Of a DNA stretch of 24,256 bases, positions 1 through 8,426 are shown piece by piece. The notes under the pieces were generated by a model. It was not told the origin of the DNA. It did no database searches and saw only the letters and a program-made list of their open reading frames with translations. The DNA comes from Paracoccaceae bacterium (GTDB lineage: Bacteria; Pseudomonadota; Alphaproteobacteria; Rhodobacterales; Rhodobacteraceae), in assembly GCA_007121115.1 (NCBI GenBank), contig SKMI01000169.1, positions 1 to 24,256 on the forward strand, read 5' to 3'. Both the position numbers and the translations under genes were made by a program. Position 1 is the first letter of the stretch. Every line of letters starts with the position of its first letter.

Positions 1-67
1 ACCCGCACGCCCCGAGGGCGCTTTCGCGACAAGGCGCAGCCGCGAGGTTGTCAACGACAGGGCGGCG

Positions 68-2452
68 TTACACCGAACGACGACGGGTGTAGAGCACGGC
101 CATGCTGTCATGCAGGGTGATCGGCCCGCCCAGATAGTCGCTGCCGATGCTTGGCGTGCGCAGCGCCACATGCCAGCCGCCGCCCTCCAGCCCTGGCACC
201 GGCAGGGTGACGGGGTCGATGTCTTCCAGCGGCTTGCCCTCCAGATGCGCGATCATGAACACCTGTTCGCCATCGGGGCCGTGGCGCAGCGCGCGAAAGG
301 CCAGCGTGCCCCTGGTCGGCGTGTGGTAGTCGAGCACATCGTCCGGCCCGTAATTATCGCGCAGCCAGGGTCGCGTGGCGCGGAACTCGCGCAGCTTCAG
401 CATGTAGTCGGTATGCGCATCACCCAGACGGTCCAGATACTTGGCGACATTGGAAAAATCGTGCATGTCGTCCATCCAGGCCCGCGCCATGCGCTTCAGC
501 GCCGCCGCGTCATAGGGGGTCGGTCCGTCCAGCGGCGGGTCCACCGCGTTCAGGAGCTTCGCCATCACGTCCAGATCGTATTCCGTCGCCTCGACCAGCG
601 CGGGCAGTGTCATCATGAACCGGTCCAGCGCCGTGCGGTCGGCAAAGCCCAGCGCCTTCAGCCGGGTAAAATTGCCGGGTTCGGAATAGGTGTAGTCGTC
701 CACCTGCCAGTTGAGCGAGATCGCCTCTTCGGCGACGATCTTCACACCGTACTGGTCATCCTGATTGCGGATGAACCCCCAGCTTGCCCGCGCCATTGCA
801 TTCAGGAAATCCATCGGCACGCCGGGAAAGGCCACATAGGTCAGCATCTGCGCCGAGGGGTGGTCATAGGCCTTGTCCAGGATCTCCATCTTGGTGTCGC
901 CCAGACGGGTGTTGATGTTCAGCTTCGGATTGATCTGCGTGCCCCGGCGCAGGGTGTCATGGTTGGCGCAGCCCGAAATCCAGTTGGCGCCGTGCCGCAC
1001 GATTTCCTGAATGCGCCAGAATTTCGACAGCCAGAAGGTATAGAGGAACGGCGTGTTGTGCGCGAAGGTCAGCGGGCCCCACTGGAACACGTCATCGTCG
1101 CGCTGCGCCTCGATCACGGCGCGGTAGTCCGAGCTGAGTTCCCAGTCCTCGTCGGGCCAGGGGCGGCCATCCTCGAACACGAACCAGGGGCGGTATTGGC
1201 GGCCTGCCACCTCTTGAACGATATCGGCCATTTCCTGCAGGTATTCGTCATCATGGCGCAGCATCTGGGCGTCGCTGTCCCACCACTTGAAATCCTGCGC
1301 CCCGTCCACGCGCACCCCGTCGGCGCCGAAATTCACCTTTCGCCGCTGCATTTCCAGCAAGATCGCGCGCACCACCGGGTGGCGATAGTTCATGTTCAGG
1401 CCGTACATGTTCGGCCCCGCGAAATAATGGTGGCTGAGGCCCCGCAGCCCCTGATTGTCACTGTGCCCGAACACCACATCCAGGATCAGCTTCTTCGGCC
1501 CGCCGGGGAAATTGTGCAGGACGGCGGCCAGGTCCACCAGTTCGTCCGGCCGGTCGGTTTCCAGGAGCGACGGGTTCACCGCCGCCATGCCGGTGATCAC
1601 CACATCATAGCCCCAGTTGGTGGTATCGGGGCGGCGGATATCGACCACCAGCCGGTCGCCTGTATCCCCGATCTCTGTCCAGAAATCGGGCCCCGCCTCA
1701 TAAACGGTGGTGGGCTCTACCGGCAGCAGTTGCACTGCGTCATAGCCCAGGAAGATGCGGTCCGCAGGCTCCAGCGGCCCGCCCTGTGCCACCCGTTCGG
1801 CCAGCATCTCGAATTGCCGCGTCAGCCCGGCCAGGCTCATGCTGGCGGTGGCGGTGGGGACATGGATCTGCAGGATGTTCGACGGCGGGCCGAACTTGTG
1901 GATTTCGCCTTCGGGCAGCGCGGCGTAATAGTCCCTGTCCGCGCGGGCGGCCTGCATGGCCTCGACATCGTAGTATTCCGCCGGGGCGAACGGGCCGAAG
2001 GGGACCGAGGCCGAGAGCGGGTCCAGAATGCGGTTCCAGCGGTTTTCGGCATCGCGCCAGACCAGCGAATAGAAGCTGCCCACCTGATCGCGGGTCCCGG
2101 CGGTCATGCCGGTTATCACAGCCACGCACCAGGCCTCGGTCCGGGCCACGGGGACGCGGGTGCGGCGGAAGGTCAGCTTCTGTCGCGAGCGGGACAACGC
2201 CGCCTCGCCCTCGATCTCCAGCACCTCGATGAAGATATCGTCGTCATAGACCCGGCGTTCCTGAAGTTCGGGCGCCCAGAAAACCACCTCGCAGACCTCG
2301 CCCAGACGATGCGCGCCCAGACGGCGGGCAACCGTGCGCGCCGCGTCGAAAGCGGTTGCGCCGCTGTGCATCGCCTCGTGCACCCAGTCCACCAGTGCCG
2401 CTGTCGCTTCGGGGTCCTGCGAAATGGCGCTGGTGCTCATCGTCTCGGACAT
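68..2452 (-). CDS. gghA: GH13-family glycoside hydrolase, probable glucosylglycerol hydrolase
   Basis: 794-residue cytoplasmic hydrolase with no signal peptide. All four GH13 (alpha-amylase superfamily) regions are readable: region I DVVFGH around residue 325, region II GVRVDGAQD with nucleophile Asp383, region III FVFEDG with acid/base Glu427, and region IV CANHDT with His498-Asp499. A long N-terminal part of about 300 residues precedes the barrel motifs. The wording around region II (GADGVRVDGAQDFKWWD) and the length match, from memory, the cyanobacterial/proteobacterial glucosylglycerol hydrolase family (GghA, Slr1670 type), which splits the osmolyte glucosylglycerol into glucose and glycerol. 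I chose the ATG at 2452 rather than one 17 codons upstream because AGGGGAGAA sits 2-10 nt before it. It lies 182 bp downstream of hutC on the same strand. GH13 membership is near certain. The exact substrate is inference. Confidence 0.72.
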   Translation of the reverse strand: MSETMSTSAISQDPEATAALVDWVHEAMHSGATAFDAARTVARRLGAHRLGEVCEVVFWAPELQERRVYDDDIFIEVLEIEGEAALSRSRQKLTFRRTRVPVARTEAWCVAVITGMTAGTRDQVGSFYSLVWRDAENRWNRILDPLSASVPFGPFAPAEYYDVEAMQAARADRDYYAALPEGEIHKFGPPSNILQIHVPTATASMSLAGLTRQFEMLAERVAQGGPLEPADRIFLGYDAVQLLPVEPTTVYEAGPDFWTEIGDTGDRLVVDIRRPDTTNWGYDVVITGMAAVNPSLLETDRPDELVDLAAVLHNFPGGPKKLILDVVFGHSDNQGLRGLSHHYFAGPNMYGLNMNYRHPVVRAILLEMQRRKVNFGADGVRVDGAQDFKWWDSDAQMLRHDDEYLQEMADIVQEVAGRQYRPWFVFEDGRPWPDEDWELSSDYRAVIEAQRDDDVFQWGPLTFAHNTPFLYTFWLSKFWRIQEIVRHGANWISGCANHDTLRRGTQINPKLNINTRLGDTKMEILDKAYDHPSAQMLTYVAFPGVPMDFLNAMARASWGFIRNQDDQYGVKIVAEEAISLNWQVDDYTYSEPGNFTRLKALGFADRTALDRFMMTLPALVEATEYDLDVMAKLLNAVDPPLDGPTPYDAAALKRMARAWMDDMHDFSNVAKYLDRLGDAHTDYMLKLREFRATRPWLRDNYGPDDVLDYHTPTRGTLAFRALRHGPDGEQVFMIAHLEGKPLEDIDPVTLPVPGLEGGGWHVALRTPSIGSDYLGGPITLHDSMAVLYTRRRSV

Positions 2453-2634
2453 GGTTCTCCCCTGAATTACTGCGGCGCACTGCCGCGCCCGTTTGGCGGT
2501 CAATGTTAGAGGTTACGACGCCCCAGTCCAGCGCACGCCCCTGCCGGTAGCGTCATGCAGGCAAGGTGTGTGGTTCCTTGGGCCAAGGATAACGCGGTTG
2601 CCGCCTTCTCGGGCGCGCGGCCCAAGCGTGTCGG

Positions 2635-3336
2635 TCAGAATGACGTTTTCATCCGATATCCCGGCGCGTAGTGCTGCGTGACCAGTGTGATCGCCTGATC
2701 CGCCGTCCAGGTGATCCGCTCCATGGCGAAGACGGCGCTGCCTGGCGCGCAGCGCAGCGCATCGGCGATGGCGGCATCCGCCGCCACGGCACCGAGCGCC
2801 AGATCGCCGCGCGTGAAGGCCACGTTCTGCACCAGCCAGGAATTCGCATCGACCCGCGCCAGATCGAGGTCCAGCACGGCAGGCACGGCGGCCGGGTTCA
2901 GCCATCGGTCCTCGTAGACATGCGGCGCGCCGTCGCTCAGATGCAGCGCCCGGACCCGCAGCAGCCCTGTGCCCGCGGCCAGCCCCATCCGGCGGCAGAC
3001 CTCGGCCGGGCCCGGGCCGGGCGCGCGGTCGATCAGGGCATAGCCATGGGTGGCGCCGCGCGCCACGACCTCCTGCCGGATCACCGGGATTTCAAGCGTC
3101 GCCTTGCGCAGCGGGGTCAGAACCACCCGCGTCCCGCCCTTGCGCCGACGCTCCAGAAGCCCCGCCTCGGCCAGATCGCGCAGGGCGCGGTTGACGGTGG
3201 CGCGGGCGCAGCCCCATTCGGCGGCCAGATCGGCCTCATTCGGGATCAGCTCGCCCGGTGGCCAGTCGCGCGCGCGGATGCGGCGCAGCGCCTCGTCGCG
3301 CGCGTCCTGCCAGCCGAAGGACGTTTCAGAGGGCAT
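2635..3336 (-). CDS. hutC: HutC, GntR-family repressor of histidine utilisation
   Basis: 233-residue transcription factor. Residues about 5-70 form a GntR winged helix-turn-helix, with the recognition region reading AEWGCARATVNRALRDLAEA followed by a GLLERRRKGGTRV wing. The rest is a UTRA effector domain (GYALIDRAPG, VYEDRWLNP, SWLVQNV, QHYAPGYRMKTSF). HutC proteins repress hut operons and are released by urocanate. The ATG at 3336 lies inside the end of hutF, overlapping it by 11 bp, which implies co-transcription and translational coupling. A longer open frame upstream only translates the antisense of hutF codons and was discarded. The HutC-type operator at 4721-4740 in the divergent hutF/hutI gap fits this protein as its own regulator. 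No truncation is visible. Confidence 0.95.
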   Translation of the reverse strand: MPSETSFGWQDARDEALRRIRARDWPPGELIPNEADLAAEWGCARATVNRALRDLAEAGLLERRRKGGTRVVLTPLRKATLEIPVIRQEVVARGATHGYALIDRAPGPGPAEVCRRMGLAAGTGLLRVRALHLSDGAPHVYEDRWLNPAAVPAVLDLDLARVDANSWLVQNVAFTRGDLALGAVAADAAIADALRCAPGSAVFAMERITWTADQAITLVTQHYAPGYRMKTSF

Positions 3337-4687
3337 CGCGCAGCCGCTCCAGCGTGCGCAGATAGGCGGCCGTGATCGCCGCATGCGCCCGGTGCCGCCC
3401 GCCCCGGACCACGTGCCGCCCGGCGGACCAGACCTCAGCCACGGCGCGGTCGTCCCCGGCAAAGATCCAGGCGTCCAGCACCGTGTCGCCCTGCCGACCC
3501 ACCAGATCCACCGCGCCCCCGTCCAGCGCGAGCAGGTCCGCCCAGCACCCCTGCGCAATCGCCCCGCTGTCGCGCACCGCCGCCTGCGCGCCCCCGTTGG
3601 CGGCGCCCTCGAACAGCACCCGCCCGGTGGAGCGTGCGGGCGTGGCCAGCGCCGCCCGCGACCGGTCGCGCAGGCGCTGCGAATACTCCAGGGTGCGCAA
3701 CTCCTCGGTCAGCGCGATGCGGATGTTGCTGTCCGAACCAACGCCAAAGGCCCCGCCCGCGCCCAGCCAGCGCACCCCGTCGAAGATGCCATCGCCGAGC
3801 GAGGATTCGGTGATCGGGCACAGCCCCGCCACCGCGCCGGTGGAGGCCAGCGCCGTGGTCTCCTCGGGCTCCATCTGCGTGCAGTGGATCAGGCACCAGC
3901 GCGGGTCCACCGGCGCGTTGTCCAGCAGCCAGCGCACGGGCCGCGCCCCAAAGGCCGCCTGGACCTCATCGACCTCGGCCACCTGTTCGGAAAGATGCAT
4001 GTGGATCGGCCCCTCACTGAGTGTCTGTGCCCCGGCCAGCCCCTCGGGCGTGACCGCGCGCAGGCTGTGCGGCGCCACGCCCAGGCCCGTGTCGGCGGGC
4101 AACCCCGCCAGCGCGGCGCGCGACGCTTCCACCAGCCGCGCGAAACGGTCGGGGTCATTGCCGAAGCGGACCTGCCCCGGCCCCAGCGCCCGCCCGTCGC
4201 ACCCGCCCTGCTGATAGAGCACCGGCAGCAGCGTCAGCCCGATCCCCGTCTGTTCGGCGGCGGCAGCGATCCGCGCGGCCATCTCCGCAAGATCATCGTA
4301 AGGCGCCCCGCCCGGCTGGTGGTGCAGGTAGTGAAATTCCACATTACAGGCATACCCCGCCTCCAGCATCTGCATCTGCACGAAGGCGGCGATGGCCTGA
4401 ACATCCTCGGGCCGCAGCCGGTCCAGAAAGCGGAACATCAACCGCCGCCACGTCCAGAAACTGTCACGCGGATCGGGGCCGCGCGCCTCGGTCAACCCGG
4501 CCATGGCGCGCTGGAAGGCGTGGCTGTGCAGGTTCGCGGGCGCGGGCAGCAGAAAGTCGAGCGCCTGCCGCAGCGGTGCGGCGCCCTTGGTCACCGCGCA
4601 GATCCGCCCGTCGGCGCCGATCTCCACCCGCACATTGCGTGCCCATCCATCCGGCAGCAGCGCCTGTCGCGCGAAAAGGGTTGTCAT
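3326..4687 (-). CDS. hutF: HutF, formimidoylglutamate deiminase
   Basis: 453-residue amidohydrolase-superfamily enzyme that converts N-formimidoyl-L-glutamate to N-formyl-L-glutamate and ammonia (EC 3.5.3.13), step four of the five-step histidine pathway. Metal-site motifs are visible: LHSHAFQRAMAG near residue 60 (HxH), a downstream HMHLSEQ, and the C-terminal GVGSDSNIRI with the conserved Asp. FWTWRRLMFRF and CNVEFHYLHH are typical of HutF. I chose the ATG at 4687 because GGAGG lies about 5 nt upstream; the frame stays open further upstream through the regulatory region. It is the first gene of a minus-strand hutF-hutC operon, divergent from hutI. HutF with HutG replaces the single-step formiminoglutamase found in enterics and Bacillus. 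Confidence 0.95.
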   Translation of the reverse strand: MTTLFARQALLPDGWARNVRVEIGADGRICAVTKGAAPLRQALDFLLPAPANLHSHAFQRAMAGLTEARGPDPRDSFWTWRRLMFRFLDRLRPEDVQAIAAFVQMQMLEAGYACNVEFHYLHHQPGGAPYDDLAEMAARIAAAAEQTGIGLTLLPVLYQQGGCDGRALGPGQVRFGNDPDRFARLVEASRAALAGLPADTGLGVAPHSLRAVTPEGLAGAQTLSEGPIHMHLSEQVAEVDEVQAAFGARPVRWLLDNAPVDPRWCLIHCTQMEPEETTALASTGAVAGLCPITESSLGDGIFDGVRWLGAGGAFGVGSDSNIRIALTEELRTLEYSQRLRDRSRAALATPARSTGRVLFEGAANGGAQAAVRDSGAIAQGCWADLLALDGGAVDLVGRQGDTVLDAWIFAGDDRAVAEVWSAGRHVVRGGRHRAHAAITAAYLRTLERLRDAL

Positions 4688-4709
4688 GAGGCCTCCGGCA
4701 TGAGGGTGG

Positions 4710-4739
4710 TTGACAGTGCTTATTATGTATAGACATATT
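4710..4739 (+). promoter_or_regulatory. Candidate promoter of hutIHGU
   Basis: A perfect TTGACA -35 box at 4710-4715 is followed after 18 bp by CATATT (4734-4739, 4 of 6 matches to TATAAT). The HutC-type palindrome covers the spacer and the -10 box, a normal arrangement for repression by steric blocking. The exact -10 is uncertain because several AT-rich hexamers overlap. Confidence 0.5.
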
Positions 4740-4740
4740 A
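4721..4740. promoter_or_regulatory. Candidate HutC operator between hutF and hutI
   Basis: An imperfect palindrome with 8 of 10 base pairs matching across the centre at 4730/4731, core ATGTATAGACAT. The core contains GT-N-TA-N-AC, the consensus reported for the HutC subfamily of GntR regulators. It lies 33 bp upstream of the hutF start and 64 bp upstream of the hutI start, so one site could repress both divergent operons. It is AT-rich in an otherwise GC-rich stretch. The sequence match is direct; occupancy by HutC is inferred. Confidence 0.75.
4722..4727 (-). promoter_or_regulatory. Candidate -10 box for hutFC
   Basis: Read on the minus strand this is CATAAT, 5 of 6 matches to the sigma-70 -10 consensus, 35 nt before the hutF start codon and inside the HutC-type palindrome. 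No convincing -35 hexamer is seen at the right distance, so this is tentative. Confidence 0.35.
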
Positions 4741-4804
4741 TCCGAAATCCAGCGCAGGGCAAGCGCGATTCGCCCGCCCGCGCCAAAGCACCAAAGGGAC
4801 CCCC

Positions 4805-6001
4805 ATGACCGACGCGCTACTGATCAATGCCCGGCTGGCCACACTGGATGGCCCCGGCTACGGGCTGATCGAACGCGGCGCACTGGCCATCACGGACGGG
4901 CGCATCACCTGGATTGGCGCCTCGGCCGACCTGCCCGCCGATCACGCCGCCCTGCCCCGCCATGACCTTGGCGAGCGGCTCATCACCCCCGCGCCCATCG
5001 ACTGCCACACGCATCTGATCCACGGCGGCGACCGCGCGCGCGAATTCGAACTGCGCCTGCAGGGCGCCAGCTACGCCGAAATCGCCCGCGCCGGGGGCGG
5101 CATCCTCTCCACCGTCGCCGCCACCCGCGCCGCGGACGAGGACACGCTTGTCGCCGCCGCCCTGCCCTGGCTCGACGCGCTGCTGGCCGAGGGCGTGGCC
5201 ACGGTCGAGGTGAAATCCGGCTACGGCCTCGACCCCGAGACCGAATTGCGGATGCTCCGCGCCGCACGGCGACTGGAGAGCCTGCGCCAGATACGCATCG
5301 TCACCACCTTCCTCGGCGCCCACGCCTGCCCGCCCGAGAACGACCCCGACACTTATGTCGACAGTATCTGCATCCCCACCCTGCACACCGCCCACGCCGA
5401 AGGGCTGGTCGATGCGGTCGACGGGTTCTGCGAGGGCATCGCCTTCACCCCCGCCCAGATCGCCCGCGTCTTCGACGCCGCCCGTGCACTGGACCTGCCG
5501 GTCAAGCTGCACGCCGAACAACTGAGCCACACCGGCGGGACCGCGCTCGCCGCCCGCTACAACGCGCTTTCCGCCGACCATGTCGAATACGCCACCGAAG
5601 ACGACGCCCGGGCCATGGCCGCCGCCGGCACCGTCGCTGTTCTGCTGCCCGGCGCCTTCTACACCCTGCACGAGACCCAGGCGCCCCCCATCGCTGCCTT
5701 CCGCGCCCAAGGCGTACGGATGGCGCTGGCCACCGACTGCAACCCGGGTTCATCGCCGCTGTCCTCGATCCTGCTGACCATGAACATGGGCTGCACTCTC
5801 TTTCGCCTGACGCCCGAGGAAGCCCTGCGCGGCATCACCACCCACGCCGCCGCCGCGCTCGGCCTGACCGATCGCGGGCGGCTGGCGCCGGGCCTGCGCG
5901 CCGATCTGGCGGTCTGGAACGTGGAAAACCCCGCCGAACTGGCCTGGCGCATCGGCTTCAATCCCCTCCATCAACGCTGGTTCAATGGTGCCCCATGCTG
6001 A
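4805..6001 (+). CDS. hutI: HutI, imidazolonepropionase
   Basis: 398-residue metal-dependent amidohydrolase that hydrolyses 4-imidazolone-5-propanoate to N-formimidoyl-L-glutamate (EC 3.5.2.7), step three of histidine breakdown. Visible motifs: DCHTHLIHGGDRAREFE near residue 66 (metal-binding HxH plus substrate-binding Arg), VEVKSGYGL, KLHAEQLSHTGG (metal His and catalytic region), DHVEYATEDD, and ALATDCNPGSSP carrying the conserved Asp. The length is usual for the family. AAAGGGA lies about 6 nt before the ATG. It is the first gene of the plus-strand operon, immediately downstream of the HutC-type site. Its stop codon lies inside hutH (7 bp overlap), indicating translational coupling. Confidence 0.97.
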   Translation: MTDALLINARLATLDGPGYGLIERGALAITDGRITWIGASADLPADHAALPRHDLGERLITPAPIDCHTHLIHGGDRAREFELRLQGASYAEIARAGGGILSTVAATRAADEDTLVAAALPWLDALLAEGVATVEVKSGYGLDPETELRMLRAARRLESLRQIRIVTTFLGAHACPPENDPDTYVDSICIPTLHTAHAEGLVDAVDGFCEGIAFTPAQIARVFDAARALDLPVKLHAEQLSHTGGTALAARYNALSADHVEYATEDDARAMAAAGTVAVLLPGAFYTLHETQAPPIAAFRAQGVRMALATDCNPGSSPLSSILLTMNMGCTLFRLTPEEALRGITTHAAAALGLTDRGRLAPGLRADLAVWNVENPAELAWRIGFNPLHQRWFNGAPC

Positions 6002-7512
6002 CCCTCACCCCCGGCGCCACGCCGCTGTCCCAGCTTGAAATCCTCTGGCGCGAGGGCCTGCCCGCAAGGCTGGACCCGGCCACCGCCGATCCCATCGCCG
6101 CAGCGGCGGCACAGGTCCGCGCGGCGGCCGAGGGCGGCGCGGCAGTGTATGGTGTCAACACCGGTTTCGGCAAGCTCGCCTCGGTCAAGATCGCGGCCCA
6201 GGACACCGCCACCCTCCAGCGCAACCTGATCCTCAGCCATGCCTGCGGCGTGGGCGAGGCGCTGGACGTGCCGACCACCCGCCTGATGATGGCGCTGAAA
6301 CTCCTCAGCCTCGGGCGCGGCGCCTCGGGCGTGCAGCCGGAGACTGTGGCGCTGATCGAAGCGATGCTGGCGCGCGACGTCACCCCGGTGATCCCGGTGC
6401 AGGGCTCCGTGGGCGCCTCCGGGGACCTCGCGCCGCTGGCGCATATGACGGCAGTGATGATCGGCGCGGGCGAAGCCACGCTGGGCGGCGAAACCCTGCC
6501 CGGCGACGCGGCGCTGGCCAAGGCGGGCCTCTCGCCCGTCACCCTCGGCCCCAAGGAAGGGCTCGCGCTGATCAACGGCACACAATTCTCCACCGCGCTG
6601 GCGCTGGCGGGGCTCTTCGACGCCTGGCGGCTGGCGCGCGAAAGCCTGGTCATCGCCTGCCTGTCCACCGACGCCATCATGGGCTCCACCGCGCCGCTGC
6701 AACTGGAAATCCACCGCCTGCGCGGCCATCGCGGCCAGATCGAGGCCGCAGGCGCCATGCGCGCCCTGATGGACGGCTCGGAAATCCGCGAAAGCCACCG
6801 CGACGGCGACACCCGCGTGCAGGACCCCTATTGCATCCGCTGCGCCCCGCAGGTGCTGGGTGCCGCACTGGACCTCCTGCGCTTCGCCGCAACCACGCTG
6901 GAGACCGAAGCCAACGCGGTCACCGACAACCCGCTTGTCACCAGTGTCGGAATCGTCTCGGGCGGCAACTTCCACGCCGAACCCGTGGGTTTCGCCGCCG
7001 ACATCATCGCCCTCGCCATCGCCGAGATTGGTGCCATCGCTCAGCGCAGGGTGGCCCTGATGGTCGATCCCACGCTCAGCTTCGACCTGCCCCCCTTCCT
7101 GACACCCGAGCCCGGCCTCAACTCCGGGCTGATGATCGCCGAGGTCACCACCGCCGCGCTGATGAGCGAGAACAAGCACCTCGCCAATCCCTGCTCCACC
7201 GACAGCACGCCCACCTCGGCCAATCAGGAGGATCATGTCTCCATGGCCGCCCATGGCGCACGGCGCCTGTCCCGCATGACCGCGAACCTCGCCCCCATTC
7301 TGGGGGTCGAGGCGCTCTGCGCCGCGCAGGGCATCGAATGCCGCGCGCCGCTCACCACCGCCGCCCCGCTGCAAGCCGCCCTCGCCACCCTGCGCGCCGA
7401 AGTCCCGCCGCTGGATCAGGACCGCTACCTCGCCCCCGATATCGCCGCCGCCGCCGCCCTCGCCCGCCAGGGCGCACTCGCGGATGCCGCCAGGCTGGAG
7501 TTCCCGCTGTGA
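5995..7512 (+). CDS. hutH: HutH, histidine ammonia-lyase
   Basis: 505-residue lyase that removes ammonia from L-histidine to give urocanate (EC 4.3.1.3), the committing step. The Ala141-Ser142-Gly143 triad in GSVGASGDLAPLAH forms the MIO electrophilic cofactor by self-cyclisation. YGVNTGFGKL at residues 52-61 supplies the active-site Tyr and lid. QDPYCIRCAPQVLG, TDNPLV and NQEDHVSM are further family signatures. Length is normal. The start overlaps the end of hutI by 7 bp in an ATGCTGA context. Downstream, 118 bp containing a hairpin-rich repeat separates it from hutG, the only sizeable gap in the operon. Confidence 0.98.
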   Translation: MLTLTPGATPLSQLEILWREGLPARLDPATADPIAAAAAQVRAAAEGGAAVYGVNTGFGKLASVKIAAQDTATLQRNLILSHACGVGEALDVPTTRLMMALKLLSLGRGASGVQPETVALIEAMLARDVTPVIPVQGSVGASGDLAPLAHMTAVMIGAGEATLGGETLPGDAALAKAGLSPVTLGPKEGLALINGTQFSTALALAGLFDAWRLARESLVIACLSTDAIMGSTAPLQLEIHRLRGHRGQIEAAGAMRALMDGSEIRESHRDGDTRVQDPYCIRCAPQVLGAALDLLRFAATTLETEANAVTDNPLVTSVGIVSGGNFHAEPVGFAADIIALAIAEIGAIAQRRVALMVDPTLSFDLPPFLTPEPGLNSGLMIAEVTTAALMSENKHLANPCSTDSTPTSANQEDHVSMAAHGARRLSRMTANLAPILGVEALCAAQGIECRAPLTTAAPLQAALATLRAEVPPLDQDRYLAPDIAAAAALARQGALADAARLEFPL

Positions 7513-7522
7513 CCCCTACCCC

Positions 7523-7612
7523 CTTCATCTTGCCCCAAATACCCCGGGGGGAGTCGCCGTCAGGCGACGGGGGGCAGTGCCCCCCTCGACGCATGGCTTG
7601 GGGCGCAGCCCC
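7523..7612 (+). repeat. REP-like intergenic repeat, copy A (head plus three hairpins)
   Basis: It starts with the head CTTCATCTTGCCCCAAATAC (7523-7542), shared with two other intergenic sites in this window. Three perfect hairpins follow: GTCGCC/GGCGAC (7553-7568), GGGGGGC/GCCCCCC (7569-7585) and GGGGC/GCCCC (7600-7612). There is no T-run, so it is not a standard terminator. It occupies almost the whole hutH-hutG gap and would be transcribed in the hut mRNA. I believe such elements are common in Rhodobacteraceae intergenic DNA. A role in mRNA stability or partial attenuation is inference. Confidence 0.75.
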
Positions 7613-7630
7613 GCAATCAGGTCACCCTCG

Positions 7631-8425
7631 ATGACCCCGGTCGAAATCACCCGCGGCGACAGCCCCGTGCTGCTGGGCCTGCCGCATACCGGCACCCGGC
7701 TTCCGCCCGAAATCCTCGCGCGGCTCAACGCGCAGGGTCGGCGGCTCACGGACACCGACTGGCATATCGACCGGCTCTACGCCGACCTCCTGCCAGGCGC
7801 CACCGTTGTTCGCGCCACCTTCCACCGCTACGTGATCGACGCCAACCGACCCCCCGATGGCGCCAGCCTCTATCCGGGCCAGAACACCACCGGGCTGGTG
7901 CCCCTGACCGATTTCGACGGCGCGCCGATCTGGACCGAGCCACCCACCGAGGCTGATGTCACCGCCCGGCGCGAGGCCTTTCACCGCCCCTATCACGCGG
8001 CCATCGAGGCCGAACTCCAGCACATCCACGCCCGCCACGGGGTCGCGATCCTCTATGACTGCCATTCGATCCGCTCACGCATCCCCTACCTCTTCGACGG
8101 CATCTTGCCGGATTTCAACATCGGCACTGCAAGCGGCACATCCTGCGATTCGCGCGTCGAAGCTGCGGTGCATGAAATCTGTCTCAAAACCGAAGGCTAC
8201 ACCACTGTCCTGAATGGCCGTTTCAAGGGCGGCTGGACCACGCGTCACTATGGCCGCCGGGCAGAGGGCATCCACGCGCTCCAGATGGAGCTTGCACAAA
8301 TCACACATCTGGCGACCGAGGCGCCCCCTTTCGCCCTCTGCCCAGAAAAGGCCGCGCGCCTGCGCCCGGTGCTGGCCGAAATCCTGCAAACGCTGGCCGA
8401 ACTGGCCCCCAAGCTGCGAGGCTGA
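7631..8425 (+). CDS. hutG: HutG, N-formylglutamate amidohydrolase
   Basis: 264-residue hydrolase that splits N-formyl-L-glutamate into formate and glutamate (EC 3.5.1.68), the last step of the pathway. Family motifs seen: LGLPHTGTRLP near the N-terminus, TDTDWHIDRLYADLL, RYVIDANRPPDGASLYPGQ and YDCHSIRSRIPYLFDG, together carrying the putative metal-binding and catalytic His/Asp residues. I chose the ATG at 7631; the frame extends 49 codons upstream through the repeat and into hutH, but those residues are non-homologous and low in complexity. No strong Shine-Dalgarno is evident. Length agrees with the family (about 260-270). Its stop is 1 nt before hutU. Confidence 0.93.
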   Translation: MTPVEITRGDSPVLLGLPHTGTRLPPEILARLNAQGRRLTDTDWHIDRLYADLLPGATVVRATFHRYVIDANRPPDGASLYPGQNTTGLVPLTDFDGAPIWTEPPTEADVTARREAFHRPYHAAIEAELQHIHARHGVAILYDCHSIRSRIPYLFDGILPDFNIGTASGTSCDSRVEAAVHEICLKTEGYTTVLNGRFKGGWTTRHYGRRAEGIHALQMELAQITHLATEAPPFALCPEKAARLRPVLAEILQTLAELAPKLRG

Positions 8426-8426
8426 C

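Noticed and set aside
110..2509. 799-codon open frame on the plus strand opposite the GH13 gene
   Set aside because: Its translation lacks any recognisable motif and is rich in His/Arg/Gln/Gly, as expected from the antisense of GC3-biased codons. The minus-strand frame carries all GH13 motifs.
2576..2588. CCTTGG-G-CCAAGG palindrome between hutC and the GH13 gene
   Set aside because: Perfect 13-bp palindrome, but no T-run for a terminator, and no second copy or recognised regulator. Kept only as a weak possibility.
3050..4732. 560-codon open frame on the plus strand opposite hutC and hutF
   Set aside because: Antisense of two well-supported genes, with Arg/Pro/Ala/His-rich translation and no family signature.
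5971..7374. 467-codon open frame on the minus strand opposite hutH
   Set aside because: Gly/Gln/His-rich shadow of hutH codon bias; hutH has the intact MIO site.
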